Assembly (NCBI RefSeq): GCF_015477605.1
Contig: NZ_JADLQX010000001.1
Coordinates: 310,001-374,000 of the forward strand
Length of the DNA: 64,000 nucleotides
Reading direction: 5' to 3'
Origin: Nocardia amamiensis
Lineage (GTDB): Bacteria; Actinomycetota; Actinomycetes; Mycobacteriales; Mycobacteriaceae
The notes below the pieces were generated by a model that worked only from the letters and a program-made list of their open reading frames with translations, had not been told where the DNA came from and made no database searches. The position numbers and the translations under genes were made by a program. This document shows, in pieces, positions 41,362-48,813 of the stretch (position 1 is its first letter; each line of letters begins with the position of its first letter).

Positions 41362-42514
41362 ATTGCGCTCGGCCGACGTGGCGACCACGCCGCTGTGGCG
41401 GGCCGCCCAGGCGCTGCGGCTGGTCACGCTGCTGTACGCGGTCGGTCAGCAGATCGCCTCGGCGCCGTACTACACCAACCAGCGGTTGAGCTGGGTGCTC
41501 ATCGCGCTGATGGCCGTGTGGTCGGGGGCTTCGGCGATCATGTTGTCGCAGTGGCAGTTCCCCGGCGTCGCCCGGTTGCGCACCTGGGTGGTGATCGGCG
41601 ATCACGTGGTCGTGATCGGGCTGATGGCCGCCACCAGGCTGGTCGCCGACTACGGCTGGTACCACGGACACCAGACACTGCCGACCACGCTGTGGGCCAC
41701 CAACGCCGTGATCGGCGCGGCCATCCTGCGCGGGCCGATCGCGGGCGTGCTCTCCGGCGCGCTGATCGCCGCGGTGTCGCTGACCGTGCGCGACCAGTGG
41801 GGCGAAGACGTGTGGACGGATGCGACGGTGCCGGTGCTCGTCTCGGTGGGCTTGGCCTTGGGGCTGGCCGCGAACACCGCGCGCCGCGCACAAGACCAGC
41901 TCGAGCACGCGGTGCGCCTGACCGCGGCCGCCGAAGAGCGCGAACGTCTTTCCCGCGAGGTGCACGACGGCGTGTTGCAGGTGCTCAGTTACATCAAGCG
42001 CCGTGGCAGCGAGATCGGCGGCCCCACCGAGGAACTGGCGCTGCGCGCCGGCGAGCAAGAGGTGGCGCTGCGCGTGCTGATCTCCGAGCAGGCCGATCAC
42101 CGAGACGAAGACGGGACCGAGGTGGACCTGCGTCCGCTGCTGACCGCGCAGTCCACACCGAAAGTGTCGGTGTCGACGCCCGGCGATCCGGTGCGGGTCG
42201 GGCGCTGGATGGCGAACGAGATCGCGGCCGCCGTGGCCACGGCCCTGTCCAATGTGGAGCTGCACGCCGGACCGGATGCGAAAGCGTATGTGCTGCTGGA
42301 GGACACCGGAGACGAACTGGTGGTCAGTGTGCGCGACGATGGTGTCGGCATCCCGCCGGGCCGATTGGCCGAGGCGGAAGCCGAAGGGCGGATGGGGGTG
42401 TCGCGGTCGATCGTCGGGCGGATCGCGGCGCTCGGTGGCAGCGCGGACCTGCTCACCGAGATCGACGGAGGCGTCGGTTTCGGCACCGAATGGGAATTCC
42501 GGGTGCCGAGATGA
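41339..42514 (+). CDS. Sensor histidine kinase, NarL/DesK type
   Basis: 391 residues. Five or six membrane helices in the first ~180 residues. A HisKA_3 dimerisation helix follows, with the phospho-acceptor His 209 in LSREVHDGVLQVLSYIKRRG. The HATPase domain has ATALSNVELHAGPDAKAYVLL (N box), VVSVRDDGVGIPPG (G1) and GRMGVSRSIVGRIAALGG (G2). It overlaps the transporter by 23 bases and precedes the response regulator by 19 bases. It would sense a membrane or envelope signal and phosphorylate the regulator. The signal is unknown. Confidence 0.92.
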   Translation: MTARRTPELRSADVATTPLWRAAQALRLVTLLYAVGQQIASAPYYTNQRLSWVLIALMAVWSGASAIMLSQWQFPGVARLRTWVVIGDHVVVIGLMAATRLVADYGWYHGHQTLPTTLWATNAVIGAAILRGPIAGVLSGALIAAVSLTVRDQWGEDVWTDATVPVLVSVGLALGLAANTARRAQDQLEHAVRLTAAAEERERLSREVHDGVLQVLSYIKRRGSEIGGPTEELALRAGEQEVALRVLISEQADHRDEDGTEVDLRPLLTAQSTPKVSVSTPGDPVRVGRWMANEIAAAVATALSNVELHAGPDAKAYVLLEDTGDELVVSVRDDGVGIPPGRLAEAEAEGRMGVSRSIVGRIAALGGSADLLTEIDGGVGFGTEWEFRVPR

Positions 42515-42533
42515 GTGCGGACGGGAGGCGCGG

Positions 42534-43199
42534 ATGACGGACCAGGCGGCCGAGACCATTTCGGTGATGGTGGTGGACGATCACCCGATGTGGCGGGACG
42601 GCGTCTCCCGCGATCTCACCGAGGCCGGATTCCACGTGACGGCCACGGCCGACGGTGTCGGCACGGCGACCAGGCGAGCGGCGGCGGTGCGACCGGACGT
42701 GGTGCTGATGGACATGCAGTTCCCCGACGGCAACGGGGCGCAGGCCACCGCCGAGGTGCTGCGCGTCTCCCCGCGGACCCGGGTGCTGGTGCTCTCGGCA
42801 TCGGCCGAGCGCGACGACGTCCTGGACGCGATCAAGGCCGGGGCATCGGGGTATCTGGTCAAGAGCGCGTCGGCGGCGGAGCTGATCGACGCCGTCCGCG
42901 CCACCGCCGCCGGCCAGGCGGTTTTCACGCCCGGACTGGCGGGGCTGGTGCTCGGCGAGTACCGGCGTATGGCGACCGCACCCGCGCAGCCCGACGAGCC
43001 GCATCGCCCCGCCCTCACCGAACGGGAGACCGAGGTGCTGCGGATGGTGGCGAAAGGACTGTCGGCCAAGCAGATCGCGGCGCGACTGGGCCTCAGCCAT
43101 CGCACGGTGGAGAACCACGTGCAGGCGACGCTGCGTAAACTGCAGCTGGCGAACCGGGTGGAATTGACTCGCTATGCCATCGAGCAGGGGCTCGAGTAG
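42534..43199 (+). CDS. NarL/FixJ-family response regulator
   Basis: 221 residues. The receiver domain has the acidic pocket VVDDHPMW (DD near 15-16), the phosphorylated Asp 60 in VVLMDMQFPDG, the switch Ser in LVLSASAER, and Lys in GYLVKSASAAELI. The C-terminal LuxR helix-turn-helix is LTERETEVLRMVAKGLSAKQIAARLGLSHRTVENHVQATLRKLQLANRVEL (about 160-211). It is the partner of the upstream kinase. GGGAGG lies nine bases before ATG 42534. Target genes are unknown; the operon itself and the transporter are likely. Confidence 0.93.
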   Translation: MTDQAAETISVMVVDDHPMWRDGVSRDLTEAGFHVTATADGVGTATRRAAAVRPDVVLMDMQFPDGNGAQATAEVLRVSPRTRVLVLSASAERDDVLDAIKAGASGYLVKSASAAELIDAVRATAAGQAVFTPGLAGLVLGEYRRMATAPAQPDEPHRPALTERETEVLRMVAKGLSAKQIAARLGLSHRTVENHVQATLRKLQLANRVELTRYAIEQGLE

Positions 43200-43282
43200 T
43201 CCGGAAATGACGTCGGGCGGATTCCGGCAATCAGGGATCGCCCTGATGCGGCCGTGGCCGCGCGCTCGGTACTCTCGACTGC

Positions 43283-43993
43283 ATGGTCGGCCCCGAATCG
43301 GTATCCAATGCGGTCGGCTCCGATGGCGGCAACCCGGCGGCGTCGACGGTGGGTGACCGGGAACTGCGGGTGTCGGACGCGGAGCGCGAACACGTCGGTC
43401 AGCTCTTGCAGCGCGCGGTCGGCTTGGGCATGCTCTCGCTCGGTGAGTTCACCGAGCGGATGGACACCGCACTTGCCGCGAAAACCCGCGGAGAACTGAA
43501 CGCCGTGCTCATCGACCTGCCCGGCGTCCGCCTGATCGGCCGTCCCGCGGCCCCGCCGTCGACCTTCGTGAACTCCCCGCCCGCCTTCGGCAAGCCGGCG
43601 CCGCCGGTTCCCGGCTCGAACACGGCGGGCAACGTGATCCGCTCGCGTATGTCCGCAGTCAATCGCCGCGGCCCGTGGCAGGTGGCGTCCAGGCTGTATC
43701 TGAACAACTGGATGTCCGGGGTGACCCTGGACTTCACCGAGGCGATCATGTCGACCCAGGTGGTCGAGGTGCGCATCGACGACTACTGCGGTTCGGTCAC
43801 CCTGATCGTGCCCGCCGAGGCGACCGTCGACCTGAACGCGCTGGAGCTGATCGGCTCGAGCGTGAACAACAAGGTCCGCACCGGACCGCCGCTCGGCCCG
43901 CTGCACCTGGTGGTGCACGGCCGGATGCGGCTGGGGTCGGTGACCGCCAAGCATCCGTTCATGGCGCACTGGCGCCGGTTGACGGGTCGCTGA
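43283..43993 (+). CDS. DUF1707 protein with cell-wall-stress-like C-terminal domain
   Basis: 236 residues. DUF1707 block: ELRVSDAEREHVGQLLQRAVGLGMLSLGEFTERMDTALAAKTRGELNAVLIDLPG (residues 27-81), a small domain common in Actinobacteria. The C-terminal part has SGVTLDFTEAIMSTQVVEVRIDDYCGSVTLIVPAEATVDLNALELIGSSVNNK, with alternating strands as in the cell-wall-active antibiotic response beta helix. No membrane segment. DUF1707 is often seen with regulators or membrane proteins, but its function is not known. It follows the response regulator by 83 bases in the same direction. Confidence 0.82.
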   Translation: MVGPESVSNAVGSDGGNPAASTVGDRELRVSDAEREHVGQLLQRAVGLGMLSLGEFTERMDTALAAKTRGELNAVLIDLPGVRLIGRPAAPPSTFVNSPPAFGKPAPPVPGSNTAGNVIRSRMSAVNRRGPWQVASRLYLNNWMSGVTLDFTEAIMSTQVVEVRIDDYCGSVTLIVPAEATVDLNALELIGSSVNNKVRTGPPLGPLHLVVHGRMRLGSVTAKHPFMAHWRRLTGR

Positions 43994-44011
43994 GTCGACT
44001 CGAAAAGCGAG

Positions 44012-44249
44012 GTGGCGGATGCGGATGGCGGCTCCAACGAGTACGCCACCCCGGCGCTGGTCGCCGAGCTGCGGACCGAGCGGGAGCGAATCACCCGCAC
44101 GATCGATGTCCTGGTGCGCTCATGCCTGCGCCTCGCTGACGCTCGACTCCGCCATGACGGCATTGGCGGCTGTGTTGACGGTTCGCTCGCTCACTAGCGA
44201 GGTGCTGGACGAGGTGATCGACCGGGCGGCTGAGTGTTCGGCGAGCTAG
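44012..44249 (+). pseudogene. Fragment of a MerR-like regulator, broken by the SER/SEAQ repeat
   Basis: Frame 1 reads ATPALVAELRTERERITRTIDVLVRS up to ~44122; after the repeat the other frame reads SEVLDEVIDRAAECSAS to the stop at 44249. Together they look like the C-terminal coiled helix of MerR-type regulators (LRERIAALER...RDALDELI...). A base shift (+1) separates the two halves. No MerR helix-turn-helix is present upstream, so only this tail remains. The overlapping stop of the XRE gene lies at 44246. Confidence 0.5.
44118..44195 (-). repeat. Dispersed SER/SEAQ repeat copy C
   Basis: On the minus strand the ~78-base element starts GTGAGCGAGCGAAC and ends GGCGCAGGCATGAGC, matching copies at 3659-3742 and 26431-26580. 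Its frame is 24 codons, starting VSERTVNTAA and ending SEAQA, three codons shorter than copy A. It lies within the MerR-like tail. Confidence 0.75.
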
Positions 44250-45436
44250 GTGTTGACCCCGATGCGGCGGGCGAAGGCGCGCAGCGGCACTCGCCGGTCG
44301 TGGTCGAGCAGTTCGGAGACGATATGCCGGGGCAGCGTCTGGTACTTCAGCCAGTCCGCTCCGCCCACCCGTTCCGCGGTCAGCAGCGCGTCCAGTGCGC
44401 GCTGGTGCTGGCCGGTGCGGGTCAGCGCGACCGCGGTGTCGGCCAGGTGGCGGGCCCGCGACGCCTGCGGGAGACTCCCGTTGACCGGCATGTCCTTGGC
44501 GGCGGCCAGCGCTTCCGGGTAGCGCTCGGAGGAGACGTTCACGTCGACGGTCTGCATGACCACCTGCGAAGGGCCGAAATAGGTCTCGTAATCCTGGCGA
44601 TCACCGCCGATCCGCAGCGCGACCTCGCCTGCGGTCTCGACCAGCGACAAAGCGCTGTGCACATCCTGCGCCCGGCCCGCGGCGGTCGCGCCCTGCAACA
44701 CGAGCGAGCCGTAGGCGGACAGGTGGGCGGACGTGACATCGCCGGAAGGCTCCAGATTCGCCGCCGCGTTCAACGCGACGCCGCGTGACTCGTCGTAGCG
44801 GCCCTGCACCAGCAGCTGCCAGGCGACCGAGCCGCGGATGGTGGCCAGCAGCAGCCGGTCGTTGCCCAGTTCGGCCGCGCCGAGCGCTTGGCGGATCGCC
44901 AGGAAGGCCGGATCGGTCTGGCCGAGATGCACCAGTGTGCAGCCGGTTACCCAGTACATCCTGGCCAGCAGCTCGTTGGCGGGCGCGACCGAACCGTTGC
45001 GAGCGGCGTGCACGGTGGCGCGCAGCTGGGTCAGCCCGGGCGGAAGGATGGAGGTCAGCAGCTCGTAGCGGCCCGACCAGTAAGCGCCCCAGGCGTACTC
45101 GACCGCGCGGCGACCGTCGTCGAGGCTGACCGCCGCTTCCTCCTTGGTCTCGCCGAGCATGTCGTCGACCGGCGTCAGCGCGCGGCGAATGGCGACGATG
45201 CCCGCGTCCGGGTTGGCGGACGGCACGCCGTGGCGTTTGCCGATGAGGTCGGCGATGTCCACGTCCAAGGCGCGCGCGATCTTCTGCAAGCTGGCGATCG
45301 AGGCGGTCTGGCGGCCGCCCTGCTCGAGCTTGCGCACCAGATCCACGCTGACCCCGGCCTGGTCGGCGAGCTGGCGCTGGGTGAGCGCCTTCCCGCGGAA
45401 CTGGCGGATCCGAACTCCGATCGACGATTCGTCCAT
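44246..45436 (-). CDS. XRE-family regulator with long TPR-like sensor region
   Basis: 396 residues. The N-terminal helix-turn-helix is ALTQRQLADQAGVSVDLVRKLEQGGRQTASIASLQKIARALDVDIADLIG (residues 17-66). The rest (~80-396) is helical, with TPR-like pairs such as AYWSGRYELLTSILPPGLTQLRATVHAA, MYWVTGCTLVHLGQTDPAFLAIRQALGAAE and LADTAVALTRTGQHQRALDALLTAERVGG. This plan matches the actinobacterial XRE-TPR regulators that often stand beside small secreted or developmental genes. It is divergent from two small genes at 45585 and 45811, the likely targets. Its operator would lie in the 148 bases between; I could not define it. Confidence 0.88.
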   Translation of the reverse strand: MDESSIGVRIRQFRGKALTQRQLADQAGVSVDLVRKLEQGGRQTASIASLQKIARALDVDIADLIGKRHGVPSANPDAGIVAIRRALTPVDDMLGETKEEAAVSLDDGRRAVEYAWGAYWSGRYELLTSILPPGLTQLRATVHAARNGSVAPANELLARMYWVTGCTLVHLGQTDPAFLAIRQALGAAELGNDRLLLATIRGSVAWQLLVQGRYDESRGVALNAAANLEPSGDVTSAHLSAYGSLVLQGATAAGRAQDVHSALSLVETAGEVALRIGGDRQDYETYFGPSQVVMQTVDVNVSSERYPEALAAAKDMPVNGSLPQASRARHLADTAVALTRTGQHQRALDALLTAERVGGADWLKYQTLPRHIVSELLDHDRRVPLRAFARRIGVNT

Positions 45437-45584
45437 GTACCCAAGTCCTTTTGTTAAATCTGGGTTTCAGAGTACGACGCTATGCCATCGAACTCGACCG
45501 AAGTGGGACATTGCGTACGACTAGTTGGCTGCTAGTTGGAATACCGTTGCCTTTCTGCAACTTTGACAGCAAAGGGCGGCGGCA

Positions 45585-45806
45585 ATGATCACCATGCCGA
45601 ACAACACCGTGCAGGCCGGACGCGCCGATCGCGCGTGCGGGCTCGATGCACAGACCACGCGACCGGCGCGCCACAGCACCACTCGATCGGCACGCCTCGT
45701 CAGCGCCCTACCCGCGTTCCCCAGGCGGCGGGTGCGCGACCAGCAGGAGTTGCTATGCCGAATGTCCGTTGTCAGCACCGGATCCGGCTTCTTCGGAGCG
45801 GGGTAG
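45585..45806 (+). CDS. Small Arg-rich ORF beside the XRE gene
   Basis: 73 residues (MITMPNNTVQAGRADRACG at the start). It is Arg/Ala/Thr-rich without recognised domain. It ends four bases before the ATG of the next gene, a spacing that suggests coupling, and its coding bias is only fair. AAAGGGCGGCGG before the ATG could be a ribosome site. Could be a leader peptide or false frame. Confidence 0.35.
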   Translation: MITMPNNTVQAGRADRACGLDAQTTRPARHSTTRSARLVSALPAFPRRRVRDQQELLCRMSVVSTGSGFFGAG

Positions 45807-45810
45807 GGGC

Positions 45811-46263
45811 ATGTTCGAGCGCTGTCATTCTCCGAACGAAGTCGCGCACCTGCTGCGGCATACCTACGGGCTTCCGGTTCAGCTTCTCGCCGGACGCCCG
45901 ATGATCACCACGGGTTCCATCATCGGCGCGATCGTCATGCCGCCGGAATTGGGCCGTAAGGTCCTGACCCAGCTGGAACGCCACCACACCGCACCCGTGG
46001 TCGCCGATCCAGGCGAACGCAACTGGACTTTTCTGGTCACGCCGCCGAGCCCCGCTCGGCCCGTGGAGGTACCGATCCGGCGCTCCCTCGCCGGTCACCA
46101 GGTCACCGTGGTCCCGGGCGGCCGGATCATCCTGCTCCCCAGTTCCGACTCACCACTCGGCTGGCACTGGGCAGGGGAGCCCGCGCCCGGCGTCCTGCGG
46201 ATGCCGCCGCGTTCCGCGGTGATCGAAGCGGTACACGAGGTTATCGGCCTGCGCGCCTACTGA
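45811..46263 (+). CDS. Protein of unknown function, actinobacterial type, near XRE regulator
   Basis: 150 residues. MFERCHSPNEVAHLLRHTYGLPVQLLAGRPMITTGSIIGAIVMPPELGRKVLTQLER marks a compact alpha/beta start, followed by NWTFLVTPPSPARPVEVP and VVPGGRIILLPSSDSPLGWHWAGEPAPGVLRMPPRSAVIEAV. The GWHW AGEP turn and LPSSD strand look conserved, as in proteins found next to bifunctional primase-like genes of mobile elements in actinomycetes, but I cannot name the family with confidence. ATG 45811 follows GTAGGGGC. It is divergent from the XRE gene, and a hairpin follows its stop. Confidence 0.6.
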   Translation: MFERCHSPNEVAHLLRHTYGLPVQLLAGRPMITTGSIIGAIVMPPELGRKVLTQLERHHTAPVVADPGERNWTFLVTPPSPARPVEVPIRRSLAGHQVTVVPGGRIILLPSSDSPLGWHWAGEPAPGVLRMPPRSAVIEAVHEVIGLRAY

Positions 46264-46275
46264 CCATCTGGCGGA

Positions 46276-46312
46276 GACCGGCCCTCACTCGGCTGCCGGG
46301 TGGGGGCCGGTC
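46276..46312 (+). terminator. Hairpin terminator
   Basis: Arms GACCGGCCC (46276-46284) and GGGCCGGTC (46304-46312) pair perfectly, and the inner bases extend the stem with wobble pairs. It starts 13 bases after the stop at 46263. Confidence 0.65.
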
Positions 46313-46424
46313 GTGTGTGGGTGCGCTCGCAGCACCGGCGATCCGGCGCCGATCAGGTAGATATCGGCTGTCTACAGGGGTTACTACTCATGCCTGCGCG
46401 CGTGGTGGCAATCAGCATGAAGTC

Positions 46425-48632
46425 ATGACTACCTCTATCGATCCGGCGTTGCTCGCGCGGCTCTCCGGCGAGTTCACCGCGGTGGGGACGCGGCTGGGTG
46501 CGCTCGGGCGTGATCTGGAGCTGCTGCGCGCGCAGGTCGCCGCGGATTCGCCCGCAGGTCAAGGGGTTGTCGGGGAGCCGGGACGGATGTCTTCCGCGGT
46601 ACCGGGTGTCTCCCCGACGCCGGATGTTCTGCGGGCGAGCACCAGCGAGGGAGCGTCGATGTCCAGCGGACCTGGCGATCCGGCACAAAGCGGCTCGGTG
46701 CCCAGCGGGACAACGGCATCCGGCGGGCCCGGCGACCTGGCTCGTAGTGGTTCGGCACCACGCGGGACCGGCGATTCGGCTTCCGATTGGGCTACCGGAT
46801 CGTCCGGCTCGGCGGCACCGCCTTGGCCCGCGCATTCCCCTATGACTGGTGCAATTCCCGCGCCGCAGCCCGCGTACGTGTCTCGTTTCGCCCCGCCCCC
46901 TAGCGGAGGATGGGGTGGAGGCGCGCAGTGGGCGCCGAACGCTCGGGGGCCGATGCCGGGAGTCGCGTCGCCGATGTCGCCGCCGCGTCCGCCCGTACCA
47001 CCACGCGCGGCTGGTCCGCGGGTCCCGCACACGCCATGGTGGCAGCGCGACGGCGTGATCAGCCGGATCCTTGCGTTGGCCGGTGTCGCGGTGACGCTGA
47101 TCGGCGTCGCGATGTTGCTGGTGCTGGCCGCGCAGGCGGGTTTCTTCGGTCCGGTGCCCAGGGTCGTCGCCGGTGGTGTGTTCTCGGCGGCGCTGGTGGG
47201 CGCGGGCGTGCGGGTCTTCGGACGGACCGGCGGACGGGTCGGCGGCATCGCCTTGGCGGCCACCGGCATCGCCGGCGCCTACCTCGACGTGGTCGCGGTG
47301 ACCGCGATCTACCACTGGCTGCATCCGGTGCTCGGACTCGCGGTCGCCTTCGGTGTCGCCGCCACCGGAGTCGGCCTCGCGATGCGGTGGCGGTCGCAGC
47401 CGTTGGCCGTGCTGGTGGTGCTCGCCGTTGCGGCGCTGTCGCCGGTGCTGACCAGCCGCCTGGTGCTGCTCGGGTTCTTGATCGTGTTGCAGGTGGCCTG
47501 CGTACCGGTTCAATTGCCGCGGAACTGGCCATATCTGCACGCGGCGCGCACGATGCCCGCGGTACTCGCGACCTTCGTGTTCCTCGTGGGTGCCGTGCTC
47601 GGCACTCCCGCGGCGGGTGAGCGGGCCTGGTTGCTCGTCGCCGCGGCGGCGGTCGCGCTGGTCGGGCTCGCCGGGACGATCGTCGTCGTCCGGCATCGTC
47701 CCGCCGACCTCACCGCCGCGCTGACGATGGCGGCGGCGCTGGTCCCGATCCTGATCGCGCCCGGCATGTACGAGGACCGGCGCGCCGCCGTACTGGTGGC
47801 GTCGGTCGCCGCCGCGGTGCTCCTGCTCGTCGCCGCGGTGCCCATGCTGCCGAAACTGGGCGCGTACCTGCGGATTCCAGGCCATACCACCGTGGTCGCC
47901 GCCGTGGCGGGTTCGATCGCCTTGCTCGAGGCGTGCGTCGGCGTGTCGGAGACCGAGACGCTGCCGATCGCTCTGCTCATGGTGGCGCTGGCGTTTCTCG
48001 GCGTGGCGGGCCAGCAGCGGTCCCGCGTCGCGGCCGGAATCGGTGCGGCATTCGCCGTATTCGGTGGACTTGCGCTGCTGAACGTCGCGGGCCCGGATGT
48101 CCTTGCCGCGCAGGCTCGTTCCGAGGCGAATCTGGGCTCGGCGACCGTGCTCGGCGCGGTGCTCGCCCTCGGGGTGGTCGCGGTGGCACTGTGGTGCGCG
48201 CGACGGCTGCCCGGTATGGCGGTCGGCGGTGAAGTGCAGTGGATCGCCGCCAGCGTCGCGGGACTCTACGCGGTGACCGCCGCGACGGTGTCCATCGGCG
48301 TCGCGACCGGCGCCCGGAACGGGTTCCTCATAGGCCACAGCGCCGCGACCATCCTGTGGATGGCGGGCGCCACCGCTGCGCTCCTGTTCGGATTACGCAG
48401 GCTTGCAGGCGCACCCGCCGTGGCGAAACTCGCCCTCGGATCCGGGTTGCTGGTCACCGCGGCCGCTTTGGCCAAACTGTTCCTCTTCGACCTGGCCACC
48501 CTGGACGGGCTCGTCCGCGTCGCCGCGTTCCTGGTCGTCGGCATCCTGCTGCTCCTGGCCGGAACCCGCTACGCCCGCGCCTTCGCCGACTCGGGAGCGG
48601 ACCGCGACCCCGGTGACCCGGCCGTCGGGTGA
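46425..48632 (+). CDS. DUF2339 polytopic membrane protein
   Basis: 735 residues from ATG 46425. The N-terminus is a coiled-coil-like stretch (LLARLSGEFTAVGTRLGALGRDLELLRAQVAAD) then a long Ser/Pro/Gly-rich cytoplasmic linker (about 45-200). From residue ~208 (WWQRDGVISRILALAGVAVTLIGVAMLLVLAAQAGF) there follow about 14-16 membrane helices, the DUF2339 plan; the family's VGGIALAATGIAGAYLDVVAVTAIYHWL and LRRLAGAPAVAKLALGSGLLVTAAALAKLFLFDLATLDGLVRVAAFLVVGILLLLAG regions are clear. Function is unknown; a transporter or signalling role is often suggested. It is convergent with mmpL3. Confidence 0.85.
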   Translation: MTTSIDPALLARLSGEFTAVGTRLGALGRDLELLRAQVAADSPAGQGVVGEPGRMSSAVPGVSPTPDVLRASTSEGASMSSGPGDPAQSGSVPSGTTASGGPGDLARSGSAPRGTGDSASDWATGSSGSAAPPWPAHSPMTGAIPAPQPAYVSRFAPPPSGGWGGGAQWAPNARGPMPGVASPMSPPRPPVPPRAAGPRVPHTPWWQRDGVISRILALAGVAVTLIGVAMLLVLAAQAGFFGPVPRVVAGGVFSAALVGAGVRVFGRTGGRVGGIALAATGIAGAYLDVVAVTAIYHWLHPVLGLAVAFGVAATGVGLAMRWRSQPLAVLVVLAVAALSPVLTSRLVLLGFLIVLQVACVPVQLPRNWPYLHAARTMPAVLATFVFLVGAVLGTPAAGERAWLLVAAAAVALVGLAGTIVVVRHRPADLTAALTMAAALVPILIAPGMYEDRRAAVLVASVAAAVLLLVAAVPMLPKLGAYLRIPGHTTVVAAVAGSIALLEACVGVSETETLPIALLMVALAFLGVAGQQRSRVAAGIGAAFAVFGGLALLNVAGPDVLAAQARSEANLGSATVLGAVLALGVVAVALWCARRLPGMAVGGEVQWIAASVAGLYAVTAATVSIGVATGARNGFLIGHSAATILWMAGATAALLFGLRRLAGAPAVAKLALGSGLLVTAAALAKLFLFDLATLDGLVRVAAFLVVGILLLLAGTRYARAFADSGADRDPGDPAVG

Positions 48633-48813
48633 CCGCGAAGGCTTCACACCAGCCGGTGCCGACCGAATGTCTCGAACCTCGAAGTCCACGGGGTGACAGG
48701 CATTCGGTACCCAGGCGACCGGGGACAAGCCGAGCGATCCGGCGATGCGCATATCGCACGGAACTGGGCGGCTCGGCCCGGATCAGGGAAGCTGTGGCCG
48801 AGTCGGCGGCCGC

